From Bdellovibrionota bacterium (GTDB taxonomy: Bacteria; Bdellovibrionota; Bacteriovoracia; Bacteriovoracales; Bacteriovoracaceae): a DNA stretch of 10,583 nucleotides. How positions within the stretch are numbered: the first letter of the stretch is position 1; the number at the start of each line of letters is the position of its first letter. Of this stretch, positions 1 through 5,457 are shown piece after piece. The DNA is taken from NCBI GenBank assembly GCA_030836365.1, contig JAURQB010000146.1, positions 1-10,583 of the forward strand. Direction: 5' to 3'. The position numbers were made by a program, and so were the translations under genes. The notes beneath the pieces were generated by a model that searched no databases, had not been told where the DNA came from, and was given only the letters and a program-made list of their open reading frames with translations.

Positions 1-57
1 AGCTGGGTAGAAAGTGATGAGTAAAAGTAATAGGAGGGCGTTTTTAAGCGAGACCAT
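1..57 (-). CDS. 5' end of an exported protein gene (partial, signal peptide only)
   Basis: Reading leftward from an ATG at 57-55, 19 open codons run off the window edge: a short start with one lysine (MVSLK), a run of six leucines and an isoleucine, then TFYPA. This is the shape of a signal peptide or N-terminal membrane anchor; no lipobox Cys is reached before the edge. A ribosome binding site AAAGGAA (complement of 63-69) lies five bases before the ATG, and a promoter lies at 88-117, so a real gene start is likely. It is divergent from the yfgM-like/bamB operon. The product beyond the signal sequence cannot be identified. Confidence 0.6.
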   Translation of the reverse strand, partial: MVSLKNALLLLLLITFYPA

Positions 58-87
58 AATTATTCCTTTAATTTGACGCTGTAGATA

Positions 88-117
88 ATTTTAACGGACT
101 AAATGCTGTTTTGACAA
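88..117 (-). promoter_or_regulatory. leftward sigma70-type promoter of the gene at 1-57
   Basis: On the minus strand, TTGTCA (117-112) is followed after 18 bp by TAAAAT (93-88), one mismatch from consensus in each hexamer. The start codon at 57 is about 30 bases past the -10. The -35 overlaps the rightward -35 by five bases, so the two promoters are back to back. Called by eye from motif matches only. Confidence 0.5.
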
Positions 118-140
118 CCTATTGAATTCGCCAATAAAAT
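111..140 (+). promoter_or_regulatory. rightward sigma70-type promoter of the yfgM-like/bamB operon
   Basis: A perfect -35 TTGACA (111-116) is followed after 18 bp by TAAAAT (135-140), one mismatch from consensus. Transcription would start near 147, about 30 bases before the ATG at 177. The -10 lies in the loop of a perfect 12-bp inverted repeat (121-153), which suggests regulation at this promoter. Confidence 0.55.
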
Positions 141-153
141 AGGCGAATTCAAT
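121..153. repeat. perfect 12-bp inverted repeat around the -10, possible operator
   Basis: ATTGAATTCGCC (121-132) and GGCGAATTCAAT (142-153) are exact reverse complements separated by nine A/T bases. The spacer contains the TAAAAT -10 of the rightward promoter. The centre-to-centre distance of the arms is 21 bp, two helical turns, as expected for a dimeric repressor site. It could instead form a hairpin terminator for transcripts from upstream, but the T-rich stretch after it is broken (TTATTATT) and no upstream rightward gene is visible here. Confidence 0.6.
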
Positions 154-176
154 TTATTATTAAAGGATGATATTAA

Positions 177-842
177 ATGGCGACTCAAACAATGACAGAC
201 GATAAAAATAACCCAAGTGCTCTGAACGTCGATGATGGTTATTCTATTTTTAAATATGTTTTAATTGGTGCCCTTGTCATCATTCTCGGCGTCGTGGCGT
301 ACAATGTTTATCAAAACAATCAAGAAGCTTCTTTCGCGGAAATGGGTGACAATTTGTATAAGTTTGAAGAGACAATCTTCAATCCGGCGCTTGAAAAAAA
401 GGGTGATGCAGATTTTGAGACACTGACTAATGAATTTGGAAGCTTATTCTCTCATCCTGCAAGCAAGCAAGGAGCTTTGAGTGTTGAGTCTATCAAGGTT
501 GCAGATTTTCTAATCGCAAATGATAAGGTAGAGGAAGCAAAAAATATTTTAAATCGAGCTCTGAAATTCGCTGATAGCGATTTTGCGCGTCACTTTATTA
601 TTTCCAGACTCGGAATTCTTGAGCAGAATGCAGGAAACGTGGATGGTGCGATCAGTTTGTATGAGAGTTTACTCAAGCAAAAAATGACAGTGATGGAAGA
701 TAAGGTTTATCTTAACCTTGGTGTTCTATATGCAAAGAAAGGTAATAAAGAGAAAGCGAAAGCTAGTCTTGATTATGTTGTGGAAAAAAGTAAGGACGAG
801 ACGTTATTAAAAATTGCTCGTTTATATTTAGGTGAAATGTAA
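177..842 (+). CDS. YfgM-like inner-membrane protein with periplasmic TPR domain
   Basis: The 221-residue product has a polar N-terminus (1-22), one membrane segment at about 24-44 (FKYVLIGALVIILGVVAYNV), and a helical soluble part with TPR-like pairs at about 104-137, 139-172 and 174-207 (for example LGVLYAKKGNKEKAKASL). This layout and length match YfgM/PpiD-associated proteins of the TPR_21 type, which are N-in single-pass proteins beside SecYEG that help periplasmic chaperone traffic. The gene next door, 23 bp downstream on the same strand, is bamB-like; yfgM-bamB adjacency is a known proteobacterial gene order and is the main support. The start is backed by AAAGGA (162-167) ahead of ATG 177. 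An unrelated membrane-anchored TPR protein remains possible, as TPRs are low in information. Confidence 0.7.
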   Translation: MATQTMTDDKNNPSALNVDDGYSIFKYVLIGALVIILGVVAYNVYQNNQEASFAEMGDNLYKFEETIFNPALEKKGDADFETLTNEFGSLFSHPASKQGALSVESIKVADFLIANDKVEEAKNILNRALKFADSDFARHFIISRLGILEQNAGNVDGAISLYESLLKQKMTVMEDKVYLNLGVLYAKKGNKEKAKASLDYVVEKSKDETLLKIARLYLGEM

Positions 843-865
843 TTTTCATAACAAGGACAAATAAG

Positions 866-1987
866 TTGAAAAATAAAATTCTTTTTCTTTTTACTTTTTT
901 CTCTCTTGTTGGGTGCGCATCTATAGAGCAGCTTCAAAAAAAAGTAATAGCCCCTATACAACCGAAAAGATCCTTTTCTGCAAAATGGGGCAAGAACCTT
1001 GACCCGACCTACCTTTCTGGTAATTTGCCTATCCATTTAAATGGGCCTGCAGTTTATGAAGGTAATATTTTTATCGGGTCATCAGGGAACGGTTTTTTGT
1101 CGATTGATGAAAGGGACGGGAAAATTCGGTGGAAGGTTAGTGAGAATGAAACCTATCATTCATCTCCTCTCGTAAGTGGAGACTCTGTTATTTATGGAAC
1201 AGAGAGTGGACGAATCAAGTCGAGGAAAATGACAAACGGTGAATTAAACTTTGAAATTGATTTGGGCGCAAGTGTTGACGGTAATCCAATCGTTTCTAAG
1301 GGGCGATTATTTATTCAGTTGCGAAATCACCAAATTTTTTCACTTGACGCTAGCACTGGAAAAATTCTTTGGTCTTATAAAAAATCAGTGACGAACAAGA
1401 CGACGATCCAGGGTGTTGGTGAGGGCTTAGTTGATAACAATTCAGTTATATTTGGTTTTGCCGATGGCGATTTATTAAGTTTTCGCGTTGAGACGGGAGA
1501 CATCATTTGGGAGAGAAAAATTGGCCGAAGCGCCGATAAATTTATGGACCTAAACTGGCCGATGGTTAAATTCAATGACGCTTTAGCAACTGTGGATGCG
1601 GCAGGAAATTTATATCTTGTCCGGTTTAGTGATGGCGAGATTATTAATCAGTTCTCTATTGGAATTAGCACTAATTTAGTTCTACATGAGGATTCACTTT
1701 ATTTTGGTGACACGAGTGGGTCTTTACATCAACTTGATCGAGAGCTAAAAGTTACGGAGCTAGCAAAATTTTCAAAGCGCACGTTATCAAGAGTCGGAAT
1801 TTGGAATGGTAAGATTATCGCGGGAGATATCAATGGACTCGTTTCTACTTTTTCCCTTAAAGAACTAAAAACTCTCTGGCAAAAATATCTTGGTAACGAG
1901 CTTTCGACGATGTTCAGGAGACCTTTGAAAGGGGACCTTGGAGGCTTGATTATGTTTACCTCAAGAGGTCGCTTATACTACTATTAA
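866..1987 (+). CDS. bamB: BamB-like outer-membrane beta-propeller lipoprotein (TTG start)
   Basis: The 373-residue product begins with a lipoprotein signal peptide with lipobox LVGC (Cys17), then a chain of PQQ-type propeller repeats. At least seven blades are visible, each with a strand, a G/D turn and a DGKIxW-like end: about 66-91, 106-132, 146-171, 192-218, 238-265, 276-302 and 315-343, with a last strand at 360-373. BamB is the accessory lipoprotein of the BAM complex that inserts outer-membrane beta-barrels, and its usual length is near 390. The start must be TTG at 866: AAGGA (853-857) precedes it by eight bases, and the next in-frame Met is past residue 120. It follows the yfgM-like gene by 23 bp, so co-transcription is likely. 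No terminator is obvious in the 42 bp to the convergent gene. Other PQQ-repeat lipoproteins are a weaker alternative. Confidence 0.75.
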   Translation: MKNKILFLFTFFSLVGCASIEQLQKKVIAPIQPKRSFSAKWGKNLDPTYLSGNLPIHLNGPAVYEGNIFIGSSGNGFLSIDERDGKIRWKVSENETYHSSPLVSGDSVIYGTESGRIKSRKMTNGELNFEIDLGASVDGNPIVSKGRLFIQLRNHQIFSLDASTGKILWSYKKSVTNKTTIQGVGEGLVDNNSVIFGFADGDLLSFRVETGDIIWERKIGRSADKFMDLNWPMVKFNDALATVDAAGNLYLVRFSDGEIINQFSIGISTNLVLHEDSLYFGDTSGSLHQLDRELKVTELAKFSKRTLSRVGIWNGKIIAGDINGLVSTFSLKELKTLWQKYLGNELSTMFRRPLKGDLGGLIMFTSRGRLYYY

Positions 1988-2029
1988 ATAGTGAATTATA
2001 TCCAGATCAAATAGTGGGAACAGAAACCT

Positions 2030-2914
2030 TCAATCTTTTGTGACTGACGATATTTTTCTTCTTCTATCAATTAACATCGATAGGTAATTCGATATCCAGG
2101 TACTATTGAGTCTTTTCATCATTTCAAAATTAATTTGATCTAAATTATTTAGTTTTTTATTTTTATCCCATGCCTCCAGAGAGGTTAATATGGCCATATT
2201 TGAAATCAAAGTTGTTTTCAAAAAAGCCTTTAGCGAGTGCTCACTTTTTTTCAACCTGTTACTTTTTTGCATGCGAGTTAAATTTTCATAAATAAAGTAA
2301 TTTGAACTTGTTCCTGTCGCGCATAGTTCATTTAATTCACCAAATGTTTTTTCCAGGTGAATATTGATCGCCGTTTGTATTTGGTAGGGAAGAGAGTTTA
2401 TATCCTTGTCATTTTTGATATTACCAAAAATTGTATTTTTCATATCATCTTTTTCTATAGGCAGGTGAAGTTCGGGAAATAACCCTGGATTATTTTTTGC
2501 ATTTTTATAGAGACTTGAGATTCTCTCAAACTCTGCCCCTTTAGGTGCGATAAATTCAAAGGAGTCTTTTCGTGTTTTTTCGGTAATCATCGTCGAGTGA
2601 AAGTGAGGGCAGCTTTTTATTAATGGTGTAGAGGCAGAGCCATAATTTCTCATGGTTTTATATTGTCCATATAATCCAACAAAATAAAGAATCTTGTTAG
2701 AGTAGTTTAACGGCTTATATTTTTTTGGTTTTAAGCTCGCGGGAGTTCTTCCTTCGTCTAGTAAAAGTGGCTGAGTATATAAGTCGGGAACCCTGTTTGC
2801 TTCAACAGAATTTGCCGCAAATCTATTCATTTTCGCCTCAAATGCTTCAGGCGGCCTATAAGTAGCACAAGATATTAGGTTAAGAGAAATAATTGAGACC
2901 AATATTTTTGACAT
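2030..2914 (-). CDS. lipoprotein of unknown family
   Basis: The 294-residue product has a short signal peptide ending in a lipobox-like LISC (Cys16) followed by ATYRPPEAF, so it is probably lipidated and exported. The mature part is basic and mostly helical, with no motif I recognise. It has two further cysteines (in KSCPHFH and ELCATG), a possible disulfide. A strong ribosome binding site GGAGGAG (complement of 2922-2928) stands seven bases before the ATG and lies inside a hairpin that also covers the start codon. The gene is convergent with bamB and downstream of the carboxypeptidase gene by 183 bp, with a weak promoter of its own. I cannot assign a function; a lineage-specific envelope lipoprotein is the most that can be said. 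Confidence 0.75.
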   Translation of the reverse strand: MSKILVSIISLNLISCATYRPPEAFEAKMNRFAANSVEANRVPDLYTQPLLLDEGRTPASLKPKKYKPLNYSNKILYFVGLYGQYKTMRNYGSASTPLIKSCPHFHSTMITEKTRKDSFEFIAPKGAEFERISSLYKNAKNNPGLFPELHLPIEKDDMKNTIFGNIKNDKDINSLPYQIQTAINIHLEKTFGELNELCATGTSSNYFIYENLTRMQKSNRLKKSEHSLKAFLKTTLISNMAILTSLEAWDKNKKLNNLDQINFEMMKRLNSTWISNYLSMLIDRRRKISSVTKD

Positions 2915-2940
2915 GTTAATACTCCTCCATGAGTAACATG
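2912..2940 (-). promoter_or_regulatory. hairpin covering the SD and start codon of the 2030-2914 gene
   Basis: In the leftward mRNA, CAUGU pairs with ACAUG (which contains the start AUG) and UACUC pairs with GAGUA, leaving a six-base loop AUGGAG and a three-base bulge UUA. The Shine-Dalgarno GGAGGAG is split between loop and stem. If formed, it would hide the start codon, so translation could be controlled. The ten pairs include four G-C, so stability is moderate. Confidence 0.4.
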
Positions 2941-2943
2941 TTC

Positions 2944-2972
2944 TTTATCGGGCCAGTGAGTTTTTACCTCAA
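2944..2972 (-). promoter_or_regulatory. possible promoter of the 2030-2914 lipoprotein gene
   Basis: On the minus strand, TTGAGG (2972-2967) is followed after 17 bp by GATAAA (2949-2944). The matches are partial (four of six in each hexamer), the spacing is ideal, and the start codon lies 30 bases further. It supports separate transcription from the carboxypeptidase gene, but is weak by itself. Confidence 0.3.
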
Positions 2973-3046
2973 AAAATTTAAGTTGAATTAAAAAATAGGA
3001 ATCTAATACCGAGATAAAATTTCTCGAGTATTTGTAAATGGATGAT

Positions 3047-3119
3047 TTTATAAGCCTAGGTAGTTGATTAAAATATAGGTTTACGCTGTAGAGGAGTTTA
3101 TAAGCTTATGTAGTTTGTT
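3047..3119. repeat. direct repeat duplicating the 3' end of the carboxypeptidase gene
   Basis: Two 23-bp copies (3047-3069 and 3097-3119) are offset by exactly 50 bp and differ at four positions; both begin TTTATAAGC. The second copy holds the last codons and stop of the carboxypeptidase gene (NYISL then TAA on the minus strand). The first, lying beyond the stop, would read NYLGL then TAA. The similarity ends sharply after 23 bp. Confidence 0.5.
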
Positions 3120-4396
3120 ATTTGATTACCTTTTGAAACTTTTTGCTTGATTGATTTGAGAGCGTTTCTCGCCTGATCAAGAGTCGTAATTTGATAATAT
3201 CCTTCAGGTAAAACTTTATGAAATTCATTATTTTTTACTTCAAAAAAACCAATGTGCTCACCATCTTTTTCAATGGAAACAAACTTATCATTTTCATTTA
3301 ATCTTAATGCAATCCCTTGGTGAGCTTTACCGAGAAAGTCGATAAGGGCAATTTTATTTTCTTCCCAGTATCTTGCAACTTCAGAGTATCGCGGCCATTT
3401 CGTATTACTTAATTCAATGGTTACCTGAAGATCATTGTGCCAATAATAGCTCCAGTCTTGCATTCCACCATTTACTTCATACCAATCATATCCATTGACG
3501 ACGCCTCCGGGAAACTCTGTCGAGTTTTTCATGCCTGGAACTTGATTGGCATACTCTTGAGAAATTTCAAGAACAAATTGGTGAAGAGGATGCTCTTCTG
3601 CACTTGTATCCCAAGGGTAGTTCACCACTTCGGCGCCGCCGTGAAAGTTTGCCGATAAAGAAAAATTTCTAGATTGTTGCCACTCCATAATAGACTTTGT
3701 TTCAACCTCTCTGCCATGAGGAGTATTTTCATTGTCTCTGGTTGTGAAGTCTGGGAAGTCTCGATTTAAATCAACCCAATCAGCGTTACCACGTCTGCGG
3801 TTGAGCGCACCGTCCGGATTCATTGAGGGAACAATAAAGATTTCTGTGTTGTTGATAAGTTTTGTGACGTTAGCATCATTGAGTTTGTACTTAGTAAGCA
3901 ATTCTTCAATCAGTAGCACCATTAATTCTCGTCCAACGATTTCATCTCCATGCATGTTGGCAATATATTTTACCTCTGGCTCTGTTTCATCTTCCGTTGG
4001 GTTATCGCTAATTTTTACGGCATAGATTGGTCGCCCTTGAATAGAGGTTCCAATTTGTTGGATTTGGCATATATCCGGGTGTTGTTGTTGAAGGAGTAAA
4101 ACTTTTTCATTAATTTCATTGGGGGTTGGGTAGTTTGCATATTCTTTTTCACTTTTATGAGTTTCGAGTGGCAGAACCTGAACATCCAAGGAGTCTAAAT
4201 ATTTTTTTAAGCCCTCAGGCCCATAAATTTCCAAAGTTGTTTTTGTGGCGTGATCAAAACTAATTTCTGGGTAGCTAGATAATGTTTTGATGATCTTTTT
4301 TGAGGGGTTAAGTAGAAGATATGCTTCGTTGGTTTTGCCCTTCGCAAAAATGCTCGTCGAAATAATTAAGCAGATGATGGTGATGATATTTTGCAT
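3098..4396 (-). CDS. secreted M14B (carboxypeptidase N/E type) zinc metallocarboxypeptidase
   Basis: The 432-residue product has a signal peptide (cleavage likely after Ala18), a non-catalytic N-terminal stretch (about 20-85), the M14 catalytic domain (about 88-357), and a C-terminal part (about 360-405, GIALRLNEND...LPEGYYQITT) resembling a worn transthyretin-like domain. Visible active-site parts are zinc ligands His149 and Glu152 (NMHGDE) and His252 (SANFHGG), Asn211-Arg212 (LNRDFPD) for the substrate carboxylate, Tyr306 (NGYDWY), and catalytic Glu328 (VTIELS). The blocks YIANMHGDE, NYPWD and GGMQDWSYYWH are those of the N/E subfamily with its TTL domain, which removes C-terminal Lys/Arg, so basic-residue trimming of peptides in the periplasm or outside is inferred. 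All catalytic residues are intact. The SD is weak (GGGG, complement of 4402-4405). The promoter lies at 4423-4451. Murein-peptide cleavage is a less likely alternative. Confidence 0.9.
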   Translation of the reverse strand: MQNIITIICLIISTSIFAKGKTNEAYLLLNPSKKIIKTLSSYPEISFDHATKTTLEIYGPEGLKKYLDSLDVQVLPLETHKSEKEYANYPTPNEINEKVLLLQQQHPDICQIQQIGTSIQGRPIYAVKISDNPTEDETEPEVKYIANMHGDEIVGRELMVLLIEELLTKYKLNDANVTKLINNTEIFIVPSMNPDGALNRRRGNADWVDLNRDFPDFTTRDNENTPHGREVETKSIMEWQQSRNFSLSANFHGGAEVVNYPWDTSAEEHPLHQFVLEISQEYANQVPGMKNSTEFPGGVVNGYDWYEVNGGMQDWSYYWHNDLQVTIELSNTKWPRYSEVARYWEENKIALIDFLGKAHQGIALRLNENDKFVSIEKDGEHIGFFEVKNNEFHKVLPEGYYQITTLDQARNALKSIKQKVSKGNQITNYISL

Positions 4397-4422
4397 GATA
4401 ACCCCAAAAATAATAAGGAGTT

Positions 4423-4451
4423 ATTGTCTTTTTCACTGAAAGATCTGTCAA
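4423..4451 (-). promoter_or_regulatory. promoter of the carboxypeptidase gene
   Basis: On the minus strand a perfect TTGACA (4451-4446) is followed after 17 bp by GACAAT (4428-4423), four of six matches to the -10. It lies wholly in the 56-bp gap after the 4453-5157 gene and gives a leader of about 20 bases. It suggests the peptidase can be expressed independently of its upstream neighbour. Confidence 0.45.
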
Positions 4452-4452
4452 T

Positions 4453-5157
4453 CTATTCACACCTGGGTAGGTAAAAAAGATAGGATTGATCGCCCTTTGG
4501 GGAGTAGATTAGACGACAATTAACGCCTGCGATTTCTTGTGGGGTGTAAATATTGGAAATCTTATTTAAGGCATTTTGACTGCAGGGAATACTTCTTCCC
4601 AAAATAGAAAAATTTTGTTCCGGATGAATTGAAATATTTCCTTTTTCATCGACTTGGTACTGATAATAAATATCGTCAATGAGGCGGTTGAAAACGAGCC
4701 GGTTCTGGTAAATTCCGAGGGCGCTATCGTCATTACTTGTTTTGAATTTTTTCACTGTTTTATCTTTTTGAATAACTACATAATGAGGGTACTCAATTGT
4801 GTTGTCTGAAAAATTTTTGGCAAATGTTTGTACTCTTTCAAAAGTAGCTTTTTTGTTTTCTCTATAGTCACATGGACTGTCCCAAACTGCTTCTAATCTA
4901 GCCTTTGACGTTTGTTGGAATTTATCTTTCTTTCTTTTACCTGTAATGGGTAGGCCATTTTTATGAAAAAAATTTTTTAACGAATTTTGGTGAAGCGCCT
5001 GTTGGTATTTTAAAAAAAGTGTACCCATTTCTGGAGAGCAAGTGGAATTAAATGGGCATCCAGGGTAAATGTGCTCACTCGTGTCGTGCGCGATGGGAGT
5101 CGCTTGAGAGGTGGTGGAAAAAAATAAAAAAATAAAAATTAATAGAAAACTTTTCAT
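4453..5157 (-). CDS. secreted protein with six cysteines, unknown family
   Basis: The 234-residue product begins with a clear signal peptide (MKSFLLIFIFLFFSTTSQA, cleavage near Ala19) with no lipobox, so it is probably periplasmic or secreted. The mature chain is basic in the middle (GKRKKDKF at 73-80) and has exactly six cysteines (34, 40, 96, 192, 214, 233), consistent with three disulfides. The pair CPFNSTC near the N-terminus lies in a loop-like stretch, and a Cys sits next to the last residue. I recognise no domain. The gene ends 56 bp before the carboxypeptidase start in the same direction, so partial read-through is possible, though that gene has its own promoter. No clear SD precedes the ATG at 5157, but the signal peptide fixes the start. 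Function unknown. Confidence 0.75.
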   Translation of the reverse strand: MKSFLLIFIFLFFSTTSQATPIAHDTSEHIYPGCPFNSTCSPEMGTLFLKYQQALHQNSLKNFFHKNGLPITGKRKKDKFQQTSKARLEAVWDSPCDYRENKKATFERVQTFAKNFSDNTIEYPHYVVIQKDKTVKKFKTSNDDSALGIYQNRLVFNRLIDDIYYQYQVDEKGNISIHPEQNFSILGRSIPCSQNALNKISNIYTPQEIAGVNCRLIYSPKGDQSYLFYLPRCE

Positions 5158-5327
5158 TTAAATATGATAACCGCAATGAATATATTCGTGGGGAAACAGT
5201 AAATGAAAAAGTGTAAAAAGATTGAGCAATCTAGATGAAGAATAAAAATTATGTCTCAAATATTTAAGATGTTGAGGAATAATCTAGCAATGACCCACTT
5301 GAACAATCGGATATTCCGTTTTGTGGT

Positions 5328-5343
5328 GTACAATATATAGTGT
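5328..5343 (+). promoter_or_regulatory. NrdR box 1 upstream of nrdJ
   Basis: GTACAATATATAGTGT matches the NrdR-box consensus acaCwAtATaTwGtgt, with the ten-base core CAATATATAG exact. NrdR is the zinc-ATP-cone repressor of bacterial ribonucleotide reductase genes, and its sites come in pairs. The match is by eye; the location in front of an nrd gene and the presence of a second box make it strong. Confidence 0.8.
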
Positions 5344-5368
5344 GATGCGGAGTCAAAAAAATGTCACT

Positions 5369-5384
5369 ATACAAGATATAGTGT
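5369..5384 (+). promoter_or_regulatory. NrdR box 2 upstream of nrdJ
   Basis: ATACAAGATATAGTGT differs from the core consensus at one base (G in CAAGATATAG). It starts 41 bp after box 1, close to four helical turns, so the same protein face is served; the commonest spacing is nearer 31-32 bp. It overlaps a second dyad, CACTATA (5365-5371) with TATAGTG (5377-5383), that could add contacts. Confidence 0.75.
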
Positions 5385-5392
5385 TTTTTGTT

Positions 5393-5426
5393 TTGACAAA
5401 AAATCCGAAGGCCGTTTTCATATACT
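5393..5426 (+). promoter_or_regulatory. candidate nrdJ promoter (ambiguous -10)
   Basis: A perfect -35 TTGACA (5393-5398) is seen. The best-spaced -10 is TTTCAT (5416-5421, 17 bp, four of six), while the better hexamer TATACT (5421-5426, five of six) is 22 bp away, too far for a standard promoter. Which is used, or whether transcription starts upstream near the NrdR boxes, cannot be decided from sequence. Confidence 0.35.
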
Positions 5427-5444
5427 TAATTAAAATGAAACGGC
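5411..5444 (+). promoter_or_regulatory. hairpin in the nrdJ leader next to the SD
   Basis: GCCGTTTTCAT (5411-5421) pairs with ATGAAACGGC (5435-5444) with one bulged T, leaving a 13-base A/T loop. The nrdJ ribosome binding site AAAGGAG (5446-5452) begins two bases after the stem. It may be an RNA hairpin that affects translation, or a DNA dyad around TATACT, much like the one at 121-153. Confidence 0.45.
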
Positions 5445-5457
5445 GAAAGGAGATAGC

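Larger units (their letters stand above)
5158..5457. other. 300-bp divergent intergenic region upstream of nrdJ
   Basis: No gene is seen here. The left half (5158-5310) is AT-rich and must carry the promoter of the leftward 4453-5157 gene, but I find no convincing -35/-10 pair. The right half holds two NrdR-box matches (5328-5343 and 5369-5384), a 7-bp AT inverted repeat (TTTTTTG at 5384-5390, CAAAAAA at 5397-5403), a consensus TTGACA (5393-5398), and a hairpin (5411-5444) just before the nrdJ SD. I looked for a cobalamin riboswitch, expected for some B12-linked genes, and saw none. Confidence 0.6.

Noticed and set aside
773..1036. Leftward 87-codon open frame across the yfgM-like/bamB junction
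   Set aside because: It is antisense to two well-supported genes, has a Lys/Phe-rich low-complexity translation, and shows no SD or family match.
1988..2029. Terminator between the convergent bamB and lipoprotein genes
   Set aside because: No GC-rich hairpin with a T-run is visible in these 42 bases.
3010..3035. Short inverted repeat CGAG...CTCG downstream of the carboxypeptidase gene as a terminator
   Set aside because: Only four base pairs around a nine-base loop and no T-run follows in either direction; too weak to call.
3732..4025. Rightward 97-codon open frame inside the carboxypeptidase gene
   Set aside because: It is antisense to the catalytic core with its zinc ligands; its apparent hydrophobic stretch is the complement of conserved codons.
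5158..5457. Cobalamin riboswitch before nrdJ
   Set aside because: Looked for because the enzyme uses B12, but no B12-box-like sequence or multi-stem fold is seen in this 300-bp region; NrdR boxes explain the regulation better.
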